Of a stretch of DNA of 52,241 nt, positions 17,922 through 25,693 are shown piece after piece. Position numbers and translations under genes: made by a program. This DNA comes from Gammaproteobacteria bacterium (GTDB lineage Bacteria; Pseudomonadota; Gammaproteobacteria; Methylococcales; Methylococcaceae), in assembly GCA_009922685.1 (NCBI GenBank), contig RFVA01000011.1:1-52241 (forward strand), given 5' to 3'. Under the pieces are notes generated by a model. That model saw only the letters and a program-made list of their open reading frames with translations, was not told where the DNA came from and searched no databases. The first letter of the stretch is position 1. Every line of letters starts with the position of its first letter.

Positions 17922-19958
17922 TTATTCCTTTCTTAAAGTAAAGCTATTAACCCCTTCTTCTAGTGTGTTGATCGCGGTTTCAAGGCTGTCGGTCACCAGG
18001 GCACTTTCTTCGAGCGCCGCGGCTGAAATTCGTACACTTTCCTTGAGGATGGTCATTGAATCTCTTATTTCCTTTGCCCCTGCCGATTGGGAGCGCATCC
18101 CTTCGTAGACCACGTCAAAGGCGGGAATAAGGTTTTGAATCTGGAGGATGATCTGATTGAACTGATCGGAAATGGTCTCGGTATCGGCAACACTCACCTG
18201 AACCTGTTGAGTGAATCGGTCCATTTCACGAACCCCCGTCGTCACCGAATCCTGCATCTCATCGACCATTTGCTCGATATCGAGAGTTGCCTGAGCCGTT
18301 TGGTCAGCGAGGCGGCGAATTTCGCGGGCAAGGACTGCAAATCCCAAACCGTAATCCCCTGCCTTTTCGGCTTCAATCGAGGCATTGAGTGAAAGAAGAT
18401 TAGTTTGATCGGCAATGCGGGTAATCGTGGTGGTCACACCACTGATCGTATTCGCTTTTTCGGTAATCAGGGATAAACGATGGGAGATTCCTTGAGTGGC
18501 CGTTCCGAGCCCCCGCATCACGGCTTCAAGACTTTCAAGGGATGTTTGGCCAGTTCCCGCGAGGTTTGCAGTGACATCAGCCCCTGAAGAGATGTCGCCC
18601 ATCGTCTTTAAGAGCTCTTCTGACGTGGCGGTGATCTCTTGGGTTGCCGCGGCGATCTGAAGGGTTGTTGTGCTCAGCTGCTTAATTTCTTGGCGCTGAC
18701 TATGGGTCATCCTTGAAAGCCTTTCACCTGTCTTAAGAAGTGTCTCCGTGGAGGCGCGCACTTGGCCAATCAACTTATTGAGGTAATCGACCATCCGCCC
18801 AAGGGCTGACAGAAGTTTTCCTGTTTCACCGCTATCGCGAGAGGTTAATTGAACGGAGAGATCTCCTGATGCCACCTGTTCGGTTGCTTTAACGGCTTCA
18901 TCAATCGGTTTGACGATACGCCGTGTGAGGCCTGCGACTAAAAGAGCGCCAAATAATAATGAGATCCCCCCGGTGACCATCGCAATGGTTGATTCTTGAT
19001 CGAGAAGCTCATTCATCCGGTCGGTGGACATATGTATCAATATCGCACCCGTGGCGATGGGATCCCGAATAAAAGGGTCCTTACCCGCAGTGCTTTTTCC
19101 AATCGAATGATTTTCGGTGTTAACAATCGTACTTAAAGGGGCGGCAATTGCGATATGTCGGGGATCAAGCCGTGTACTTGGACGATTCTGGCTGATCGCC
19201 TCCTTCAGAAGAAGGCGATCAGCCTCATCGATCTCCCCCATCAATGGGTCATTGTTTTCATCGGCGAAACTTTTGGTTTCAAGGCTTTGGTTGACCACCC
19301 ACACGCGGTCAATGGAATCCTCAAGAACGACATTCTCAAGAAGGGCTTGGACGCCCATGGTGTCCTGAAGCTCTTTTAGGTCATCACCCGCCATACCGAC
19401 CTGCACAATCCTTGGGTGATCAACACCGGGGACGCCGACATATTTGAAAAGACGACCGTCTCGGTCTCTGCGCTTTGAAGGTAAGCTGACCGACACGTCC
19501 TGGGTTGCTTTTAAGAGTGACCAGAACGCCTGCGCTTCATGATCTTTCAAAGGATCGATCTGATTTTTGAAACGATCCGCTGGAAGATTGCTGAGCGTGG
19601 TCTTTCCGGTTTGATCAGAAATCAGTACTTCCCCAAGGAGATCAGGATTCACCATGTTTCTGAGTCGATCATTGATGGTCGCTGAAGGCATCTTGCACGA
19701 CTCCGCTACCGCCACATAGTTTGAAAGGATGCGTGCGGTGACAATCAAGTGATTTGCGGCCATCTCCTCAGTGCCTTCTTCGACAGTTTGGCTGACCTCA
19801 ATGGTCCTAAGAAGGACGTTCGCCAAAATTTGGCCATCCTGGCTCGCTTGCTGAAGAGCCGTACGTTTTGCAAAGTGACTGAGCCCGAAAACGGAGACCG
19901 CGACCGATACGGTCAGAAGCGGGAGGACCACCAATAAAAGGCGTTGCTTAAGGTTCAT
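17922..19958 (-). CDS. Methyl-accepting chemotaxis protein, WspA-like
   Basis: This transmembrane chemoreceptor of 678 residues has a TM1 near 6-27 (LLLVVLPLLTVSVAVSVFGL), a periplasmic sensor of about 290 residues, a TM2 near 325-345, a HAMP domain (RRIVKPIDEAVKATEQVASG) and a signalling domain. The signalling tip reads RIADQTNLLSLNASIEAEKA then GDYGLGFAVLAREIRRLADQ, and is followed by TLDIEQMVDEMQDSV. SLNASIEAEKAG and the IEQMVxEMQ stretch are features of WspA-type receptors, which signal surface contact to a diguanylate cyclase in Pseudomonas. No Wsp partner genes (CheW, CheA, CheB, CheR, GGDEF regulator) are adjacent, so it is an orphan receptor here. The chemosensory operon at 46.5 kb is a possible but unproven partner. 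Confidence 0.92.
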   Translation of the reverse strand: MNLKQRLLLVVLPLLTVSVAVSVFGLSHFAKRTALQQASQDGQILANVLLRTIEVSQTVEEGTEEMAANHLIVTARILSNYVAVAESCKMPSATINDRLRNMVNPDLLGEVLISDQTGKTTLSNLPADRFKNQIDPLKDHEAQAFWSLLKATQDVSVSLPSKRRDRDGRLFKYVGVPGVDHPRIVQVGMAGDDLKELQDTMGVQALLENVVLEDSIDRVWVVNQSLETKSFADENNDPLMGEIDEADRLLLKEAISQNRPSTRLDPRHIAIAAPLSTIVNTENHSIGKSTAGKDPFIRDPIATGAILIHMSTDRMNELLDQESTIAMVTGGISLLFGALLVAGLTRRIVKPIDEAVKATEQVASGDLSVQLTSRDSGETGKLLSALGRMVDYLNKLIGQVRASTETLLKTGERLSRMTHSQRQEIKQLSTTTLQIAAATQEITATSEELLKTMGDISSGADVTANLAGTGQTSLESLEAVMRGLGTATQGISHRLSLITEKANTISGVTTTITRIADQTNLLSLNASIEAEKAGDYGLGFAVLAREIRRLADQTAQATLDIEQMVDEMQDSVTTGVREMDRFTQQVQVSVADTETISDQFNQIILQIQNLIPAFDVVYEGMRSQSAGAKEIRDSMTILKESVRISAAALEESALVTDSLETAINTLEEGVNSFTLRKE

Positions 19959-20163
19959 CTAAAAGGATGAGGATGGCATCTAAACAAGGACAGTTTCTCA
20001 TGGCATTGTCCCACTCGCCATGCCACTGGTCCATTGTGATGGGTATTCATCCTTCATGGGAACCCGTGAGAGGCCTTGGAGTCAGAGGAATTCCGATTAT
20101 CTCAAGGGTCAGTCGATGTTTTATCTTGACTGAAAAACAACAATAACGGGTGAAATCAAGCTT

Positions 20164-20376
20164 ATGAAAATTGGCCATATTCTCTTGATCTGTCTGGCTG
20201 CAGCTGTTCTTGGCGATGCCTTTCTTTTGAAACACAATCGGAACGGCGAAGATGATTGGGCGATCTGGCGTGACGCCCATCACTGCACTCCTTTGATGGA
20301 AACGGATGGGAGTAATCGGGCGGGGTATCGGTGTGATGATGGCGAAGTCCATTACCGGTGGCGCCAGATGCGGTGA
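20164..20376 (+). CDS. Small exported Cys-containing protein
   Basis: The 70-residue product has an N-terminal hydrophobic signal (MKIGHILLICLAAAVLGDAF). Its polar mature part contains HHCTPL and GYRCDDGEVHYRWRQ, so two cysteines in a short domain rich in Trp, Asp and Arg. Small exported proteins with a Cys...YxCDDG...Y pattern occur in several proteobacteria, and this looks like one. I know no function. The upstream ribosome-binding site is weak (AAGC). It lies 40 bp left of the insertion sequence boundary and is not part of the element. Confidence 0.6.
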   Translation: MKIGHILLICLAAAVLGDAFLLKHNRNGEDDWAIWRDAHHCTPLMETDGSNRAGYRCDDGEVHYRWRQMR

Positions 20377-20412
20377 CTTTGATCGAGTTTCTTTTGGGTC
20401 GCTTAGGCTTAC

Positions 20413-21580
20413 TTAATTGATGCCTCCCCGCCCTAAAAGTGCGGGGATTCCGTCTACCGGAGCTTTGCATCCAAAGCCCAGATTGAGGATATTGCGAGCC
20501 GCGTTAATATCGCGGTCGTGCTGTGCTCCAGAGTCCGAGCACACCCAATCTCTCACTCCAAGACCTGCTCTACCTTTCGGACTGCTGTCGGGGATACTCC
20601 CACAGTACGAACAGGACTGGGTACTGTACGCTTCGTTGACTTCTAAGAACTCCACTTCCTGCCCTTTGGCTTTATACGAAAGTTGAGTCTTGAGCATGAA
20701 CCAGCTAGCGTCCAAGACAGACTTCGCCATCTTGGTCTTTGCCAGTTTCGAACTGCTCACATTGCCAACGACAACCATTCCGTTGTTGTCCACCACGTGA
20801 CGGGTGAACTTGTGAACCGCGTCCTTTCTGCGGTTCTTAATCTTTGCGTGGATCTTTTGGACCTGCTTCTTGTTCCCTGCTCTCTGAGCAATACCTAGCT
20901 TTTCCTGTAGGTTCCTATAGGGCTGGCTGGCCTCAAGGCGAGTTCCGTTTGAACAGGTGGCGTAGTCCTTAAGACCGAGGTATGCCGACGGCTGAGGTCA
21001 TCCCATTCGGTGCAACCGGAACCTCGATGACGACATTGAAATACCAACGCCCACGGGAATCCTCAGAGAAAGAGCCGGAGCGGAACGTATATTGAGCAAG
21101 ACCATAGCTGTCCCAGACCTTGAAGAAATGCCCGTTGAATCGAACCTGGCCCTCTTTCCAGACGGCAGAGCCGACCTTAAAGGGAACCCACCCCAAAGCT
21201 CTTTTGGCTCCACCTGAGCATCTCCACCTGAGTTTGTTGGTCTTGAACTGCTTCCGACTCTTGGCGTGAACGGCGATGACTTCCTGCACAGAATGGCTAT
21301 GGAGATTCGGAGCTCTTTCCTTACTGAAGTCTTTGAGGTCTTTCTGAAGGTCGAAAGCGGATGTTCCGAGGTTCATCCAACCGAAGCCGGGGATTGGAAC
21401 CCAAGAAAGCTCAGCCGAACGGCTGTTGGCCTCATTCCAGACCTGATTCACTTCAAAAGCCCATTGCCGCAATAGGGCAGAGTGCTTGTCTCTGACGCGA
21501 ACTGAGAGGGTTTTAAGGTTGGTCTGCTTATCCATGGTTGCTTTTATGACTACCTTTGACGGAAGTTCAACGGTTGGCAT
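20413..21580 (-). pseudogene. tnpB: TnpB of IS200/IS605 element, frameshifted at the RuvC-I aspartate
   Basis: TnpB is the RNA-guided nuclease ancestor of Cas12. The N-terminal part is open from ATG 21580 (or 21535) to a TAA at 20969-20971, and the C-terminal part continues in another frame to a TAA at 20413. At 20979-20984 the minus strand reads GGCATACCTCGG where the family has GGC AT(N) GA(N) CTC GG, encoding GIDLG. The missing two bases remove the first catalytic Asp and shift the frame. After the lesion the second frame reads LGLKDYATCSNGTRLEAS and continues through VSSSKLAKTKMAKSVLDASW to the zinc ribbon. There CSYCG is intact, but the second pair reads CSDSG instead of CxxCG. The product is almost certainly inactive. 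Confidence 0.88.
20426..20446 (-). repeat. Right-end hairpin of the IS element
   Basis: CCCCGC (20426-20431) pairs with GCGGGG (20441-20446) across a 9-nt loop. On the minus strand GAAT lies directly 5' of the stem and the cleavage tetranucleotide TCAA ends 9 nt 3' of it. This is the geometry of an IS608-type right end and of the tnpB-associated reRNA 3' end. Confidence 0.7.
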
Positions 21581-21583
21581 GCA

Positions 21584-22000
21584 ATGTTCAAATACAACAA
21601 AGGTAGACACAGCGTCTTCTCTCTCAATGTCCACTTAATCTTTGTGTGCAAACAGAGAGGGAAGGTCTTCAGCGACAACCACCTCGCGGCGATGCAGGAG
21701 ATATTTGATAAGGTGCTCGACGACTTTGAGGCCGAGCTTCTGGAATTGAACGGGGAGAAAGACCACGTTCACCTTTTGGTGTCGTATCCACCTAAGCACA
21801 GCGTGGCGGGGATGGTGAACAGCCTTAAAGGCGTATCAAGCCGAAGGCTGAAGGAGATGTTCCCCGAGATTGAGAGCTTTTGGTCCGTGGCCAAATCAAA
21901 GAACTCTCTGTGGTCCCCCAGCTATTTCGCAAGTAGCACGGGAGGAGCACCCATTGAGGTGCTCAAGAAATACATTCAAGACCAGAACAGGCCGGACTAG
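21584..22000 (+). CDS. tnpA: IS200/IS605-family transposase TnpA (HUH Y1)
   Basis: TnpA is a small single-strand transposase that cuts and joins hairpin-ended DNA. The 138-residue product is complete and of normal family length. It has the HUH motif DHVHLLV near residues 62-68, KGVSSRRLK in the middle and the catalytic tyrosine region LKKYIQDQ near the C-terminus. Its ATG is only 3 bp from the first possible tnpB start on the other strand, so the two genes share a very short divergent start region. It is the only apparently functional gene of the element. Confidence 0.95.
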   Translation: MFKYNKGRHSVFSLNVHLIFVCKQRGKVFSDNHLAAMQEIFDKVLDDFEAELLELNGEKDHVHLLVSYPPKHSVAGMVNSLKGVSSRRLKEMFPEIESFWSVAKSKNSLWSPSYFASSTGGAPIEVLKKYIQDQNRPD

Positions 22001-22030
22001 CCTCTAAGACCCCCCCCTGAAGGAGGAGGC
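22000..22030. repeat. Left-end hairpin of the IS element / possible tnpA terminator
   Basis: GCCTC (22000-22004) pairs with GAGGC (22026-22030), and an inner C-run (22010-22017) faces GGAGGAGG. On the plus strand TTTTTA follows the stem directly (22031-22036), giving a plausible intrinsic terminator for tnpA. On the minus strand AAAG precedes it, as at an IS608-type left end. Confidence 0.6.
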
Positions 22031-22168
22031 TTTTTATATGGGTAATGATTAATCCACTGAATGTTTCATTTATCGTTGGCCGTCATTGATGGTTACTCTA
22101 AAAACACTTTCTATGATTCCGTATTTGAGTCCCGCCTCGGCCGGACGATGACCAAATGAGGCTCCCTT

Positions 22169-22981
22169 ATGAAAAGGCCATGCTATTGGATCGGCTTTAT
22201 CTTCATGTCTGTGTCGGGCTCTTCTTTTTCAGCCTGCCGCGATGTGAGCTTTGAAAACCTTAATGCCGCTGTCCAGAAAGCCGTTGCTGCGGGCAAATTG
22301 ACCGGTGGCTATGGCCTCAACATGTGGGCGACAGTGGTTGATGAAGCTGGGACCGTTTGTTGGGTGACGACCAGCGGAACGCCTGGAGCCAGCGCGGGCA
22401 ATAACGAATGGTTGGGAAGCCGAGTGATTTCAGCCCAAAAAGCGAATACGGCTAATGCCTTCAGTCTTGATACCTATGCCATCTCGACGGCGAATCTTTA
22501 TAGCGCTGTTCAGCCCGGCGGGAGCCTTTATGGGCTTCAGGAGAGTAATCCAGTGAATGCGGCCGTTGCCTACGCCGGTAACCCTGCTTTCTATGGGACC
22601 CAAAAAGACCCTTTGAAAGGCAAAAAAATCGGCGGTATTAATGTCTTTGGCGGCGGCCTTGCACTGTATCAGGGGGGTAAAAAGATTGGCGCTCTCGGTG
22701 TTTCAGGTGATACATCTTGTAGAGATCATGCTTTTGCCTGGCAGATGCGTACTGCGCTCAATCTTTTGCCGGGGGGTGCTGGGATCACCACCATTAATCT
22801 CAATGCGGCGGGCGTCCAACAGACACCACTCGTTGGAGCAAAGCTTGGCGATGAAATGATCTTAGGAACACCCAATGACACCGAAGCCAGTTACTGGAAT
22901 AGTTGGTCGCAACCGCTGTGTCCAAACTCCATTGACGCGATCAAAGCGCCTGGCAATGGGACATTAACCACGCTGAAGTAA
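22169..22981 (+). CDS. Exported GlcG/HbpS-like (DUF336) protein
   Basis: The 270-residue product has a signal peptide (MKRPCYWIGFIFMSVSGSSF, cleavage near FSA) and a GlcG/HbpS-type domain. The domain blocks are NAAVQKAVAAGKLTGGYGLN near residues 31-50, WATVVDEAGTVCWV, ISAQKANTANAFS near 92-104 and a glycine-rich INVFGGGLALYQGGKKIG followed by LGVSGDTSCRDH. Known relatives bind haem or cobalamin or are of unknown function; exported HbpS-type proteins take part in redox sensing. Specific haem contacts are not identifiable by eye. An upstream GAGG supports the ATG. It is monocistronic, just right of the insertion sequence. Confidence 0.85.
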   Translation: MKRPCYWIGFIFMSVSGSSFSACRDVSFENLNAAVQKAVAAGKLTGGYGLNMWATVVDEAGTVCWVTTSGTPGASAGNNEWLGSRVISAQKANTANAFSLDTYAISTANLYSAVQPGGSLYGLQESNPVNAAVAYAGNPAFYGTQKDPLKGKKIGGINVFGGGLALYQGGKKIGALGVSGDTSCRDHAFAWQMRTALNLLPGGAGITTINLNAAGVQQTPLVGAKLGDEMILGTPNDTEASYWNSWSQPLCPNSIDAIKAPGNGTLTTLK

Positions 22982-23144
22982 ACCGTCCCTTCATGATCTA
23001 TCGGCGATGGACAGCACTTTGCCTGCCGATATCCCTTTGAGGCTCCGACTCCTCGGGGCCTCTTCTAGGTGGAGTCTGATTGTCTTTGTGGTTCGATTGA
23101 CGGATTTCTTCACGTCTAAAATAGATGAATGAGAGAGGGATCGC

Positions 23145-23939
23145 ATGTTTAGCCTGATCACCGGCGCCAGCCGAGGTATTGGTGAATCCTTTGCACGTGT
23201 TCTTGCCAGTGAAGGTCATTCCCTGATTTTGGTCGCACGAGATCTCATCGCCCTCAACGCCCTAAAGGAGAGTCTTATGGCGGAATGGGGGGTCATGATC
23301 AAGATCATTAGCATCGATCTTCGGGATCCTAACGCCGCTCGTATGATCTTCGAACGAACGCAACAGGAGGGATGGGACGTCGATTTTTTGATCAATAACG
23401 CAGGTTTTGGCCGTTTCGGCGAATTTGAGTCACATCCCGTTGACGATTACCTTGAGATGATCCAGGTCAATGTCACGGCCCCTATGGCCTTGAGTCATTA
23501 TTTCCTGGGTCCCATGAAAGCGCGTGGTCAAGGAGCGATCATCCATGTGGCCTCGATGGCCGCCTTTCAGCCGACCCCCTATATGACCGTTTATGGCGCC
23601 ACCAAGGCTTTTCTTAGGGCATTTTCAGAAGGTCTAACGGGTGAAAACCAAGCAAGCGGCATTCAGGTTGTGGCGGTGTGCCCAGGTCTTACGGACACCC
23701 ATTTTTTTGTAGCGGCTGGAGCCGAAGTTGAAATGACACTCCATGGCGCACCGGGAATGCTCACCCCAGATGTCGTGGTAAAGGGGAGCCTTGAAGCCGT
23801 TCGAAGGGGAACCATGACGGTCGTTCCTGGAATAAAAAATCGGCTCATGGCGATGCTGTCATCGGCTATCCCCCACCGTATCGGGGTGCCCTTGGCCGCT
23901 CGGATCTTAGGTCGACAGTTTCATCGATTTAAAGAATAG
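23145..23939 (+). CDS. SDR family NAD(P)-dependent oxidoreductase
   Basis: This is a cytosolic classical short-chain dehydrogenase/reductase of 264 residues. The cofactor motif TGASRGIG is at residues 6-13, an Arg in LVARD after beta-2 suggests NADPH preference, NNAG lies near 86-89, and the catalytic Ser (HVASMAAF) and YGATK are near 143 and 157-161. The nearest recognisable subgroup is the DltE/YqjQ-like SDRs that act on ketoacyl or retinal-type substrates, but the substrate cannot be read from the sequence. GAGGG upstream supports the ATG. It is convergent with the acetolactate synthase gene, with a shared hairpin between them. Confidence 0.93.
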   Translation: MFSLITGASRGIGESFARVLASEGHSLILVARDLIALNALKESLMAEWGVMIKIISIDLRDPNAARMIFERTQQEGWDVDFLINNAGFGRFGEFESHPVDDYLEMIQVNVTAPMALSHYFLGPMKARGQGAIIHVASMAAFQPTPYMTVYGATKAFLRAFSEGLTGENQASGIQVVAVCPGLTDTHFFVAAGAEVEMTLHGAPGMLTPDVVVKGSLEAVRRGTMTVVPGIKNRLMAMLSSAIPHRIGVPLAARILGRQFHRFKE

Positions 23940-23947
23940 GACCTTAT

Positions 23948-23971
23948 TGAGGCCTTGCTGTCCAAGGCTCA
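23948..23971. terminator. Convergent hairpin between SDR and acetolactate synthase genes
   Basis: TGAG-G-CCTTG (23948-23957) pairs with CAAGG-CTCA (23963-23971), leaving one bulged G and a small loop. It sits in the 29-bp gap of two convergent genes and overlaps the acetolactate synthase stop region. Neither side has a long U tract. Confidence 0.45.
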
Positions 23972-25651
23972 GTGAAGTGCACCCGCTTCCAAGGTCGCGA
24001 CAAGTTCCGCGTTATCAGAGTAATCGATAGGCACTTCGATGACCACAGGCCCTTGGGCGGACAGTCCCGCCTCAAGGACGCTTTCAATCTCAGAAGGTGA
24101 AGTAACCCTGAGACCTATGGCGCCAAGCGCTTCTGCGAGTCCAACAAAGTCAATAGGGCCAAAACGGCAGCCAAAGTGACGGCCAAATTGACGATTTTGG
24201 AGGGATTCGATGAGGTTATAGCCCTGATCGACCCACACAATATGGATGGTATTGAGTTGAAGCCTCACCGCGGTTTCAAGTTCCATGACCGTCATCATAA
24301 AGGAACCATCACCCGAGACTGACACCGCTTTGTGACCCTTTCGAACCAAAGCGGCAGTAAGAGCCCAAGGCATCGCCACCCCCATGGTTTGATGGCCCAT
24401 ACTGAAAAGGAGGTGTCTTGGCTTGTAACAAAAGAAATAACGAGCCATCCAAATCTCATGGGCCCCAACGTCACAGGTCACCGTGATGTCATCGTCAAGA
24501 CAGTTTCTCAGTGCGTGAATGAAGCGAAGAGGATGTATGGGATATCCATTGAGGGTTTGGCCGCGAGATTGTTCATGAAGCAACGCTTCCCGGGCTAAGT
24601 CCACATCGGGTCGAGGGTCATTGAAATCCTTCTTGAGCGCGGCCGCTAAATGGTCAAGATGAAGGGCGATATCGCCGATGACTTCCATTTCTGGTTGATA
24701 GAAGCTATCGATAACTGCGGGAATACTGTCTAAATGAATCACCTTGGCGGAGCTGCCCTTTAACCATTCAGAAGGATCATACTCGACGGGGTCATAGCCA
24801 ATCGTTAGGACGAGATCTGCCCCTTTTAAGAGCGCATCGCCGGGCTGATTTCTGATATAGCCCACACGTCCCGCGAATTGCCCTAATTGATTCCTCGATA
24901 AGGTCCCTGAGGCCTCGAAGGTCATCACGGCTGGCAGTTTGCATGGCGTCATAAAACGTCTAACGGCTTCGGCGACACTCGGCGTTCCGGCGCGCACCCC
25001 TAAGAGGATCGTTGGACGTTCCGCGGATTCCAAGCGCTTTGCCATCGCGTTTAAGAGCATCGGGGATGCCACCCCTTGAGTGGGTGGTGGTGCTGTGGGT
25101 AAAGGGCGTTGGGTAACAGCCGAGGTCGAGATATTAACGGGAATCGACAGATGCACGGCGCCTTTTCGGTCCGTGACGGCCAATCGAAAGGCGTTACAGA
25201 TTGCTTCAGGGATCGTTTCAGCATCCTCGATTTCAACGCTCCACTTCGTGATGGGGTTGAATAGAGCCGCGGTATCAAGATTCATATGGGTCGGTCTAAG
25301 CTGCATCCTCTGGGAGACATGACCTGTGATGATGACCAGTGGATCTCGATCTTCATGCGCCGTTGCGACACCACAGACCGCATTGATGAGGCCGGGACCT
25401 GAGGTGGTGAGCACCACCCCAGGTCGAGAGGTGATTCGCCCATAGGCCTGTGCCATGAAGGCGGCACCGGTTTCATCGCGGCATAAAATGAATTCAGGGC
25501 CGCCATCGGCAAGGACATCAAGGATGGGCAGAATGGCGCCGCCCGGTACGCCGAAGATATAGTCCACCCCCTCGGCTATCAGGGCCTGAACCAGAAGTTC
25601 GGCGCCGGTTTTAGCGGGTGTTTTAAGATCATGTTGCGGGGTTGTTTTCAT
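23969..25651 (-). CDS. alsS: Acetolactate synthase, catabolic AlsS/BudB type
   Basis: This TPP enzyme condenses two pyruvates to acetolactate plus CO2. The roughly 560-residue product has the N-terminal catalytic Glu block CRDETGAAFMAQAYGR. The BudB/AlsS-like middle reads FAGRVGYIRNQPGDALL and IGYDPVEYDPSEW, and the C-terminal TPP motif starts GDGSFMMTVMELETAV and ends WVDQGYNLI. The middle blocks are much closer to catabolic BudB/AlsS than to IlvB, and no IlvH regulatory-subunit gene or FAD-type signature is nearby. In BudB the motif reads DNGYN; here Gln replaces the first Asn. No acetolactate decarboxylase is adjacent. The start is ATG 25651 after AAGGTG; a GTG at 25663 is the alternative. 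Confidence 0.9.
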   Translation of the reverse strand: MKTTPQHDLKTPAKTGAELLVQALIAEGVDYIFGVPGGAILPILDVLADGGPEFILCRDETGAAFMAQAYGRITSRPGVVLTTSGPGLINAVCGVATAHEDRDPLVIITGHVSQRMQLRPTHMNLDTAALFNPITKWSVEIEDAETIPEAICNAFRLAVTDRKGAVHLSIPVNISTSAVTQRPLPTAPPPTQGVASPMLLNAMAKRLESAERPTILLGVRAGTPSVAEAVRRFMTPCKLPAVMTFEASGTLSRNQLGQFAGRVGYIRNQPGDALLKGADLVLTIGYDPVEYDPSEWLKGSSAKVIHLDSIPAVIDSFYQPEMEVIGDIALHLDHLAAALKKDFNDPRPDVDLAREALLHEQSRGQTLNGYPIHPLRFIHALRNCLDDDITVTCDVGAHEIWMARYFFCYKPRHLLFSMGHQTMGVAMPWALTAALVRKGHKAVSVSGDGSFMMTVMELETAVRLQLNTIHIVWVDQGYNLIESLQNRQFGRHFGCRFGPIDFVGLAEALGAIGLRVTSPSEIESVLEAGLSAQGPVVIEVPIDYSDNAELVATLEAGALH

Positions 25652-25693
25652 CGATCTATTCACCTTGCTAAGGACTGTTGGGAAGGACCAGAA

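Larger units (their letters stand above)
20417..22041. mobile_element. IS200/IS605-family insertion sequence with IS608-like ends
   Basis: The element of 1,625 bp carries divergent tnpA (plus) and broken tnpB (minus). Read on the minus strand, the left end follows TTAC (22042-22045) and the right end closes with TCAA (20417-20420). These are the left and right cleavage sites known for IS608. The guide tetranucleotides also match IS608: AAAG at 22030-22033 at the foot of the left hairpin, and GAAT at 20447-20450 at the foot of the right hairpin. There are no terminal inverted repeats or target duplications, as expected of HUH-type single-strand transposition. An intact TnpA with intact ends could still allow movement without TnpB. 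Boundaries are inferred from these motifs. Confidence 0.82.

Noticed and set aside
18087-18392. Plus-strand frame inside the WspA-like receptor
   Set aside because: Antisense shadow of the signalling domain.
23969-25651. Biosynthetic IlvB
   Set aside because: No IlvH gene adjacent and the middle blocks match BudB/AlsS.
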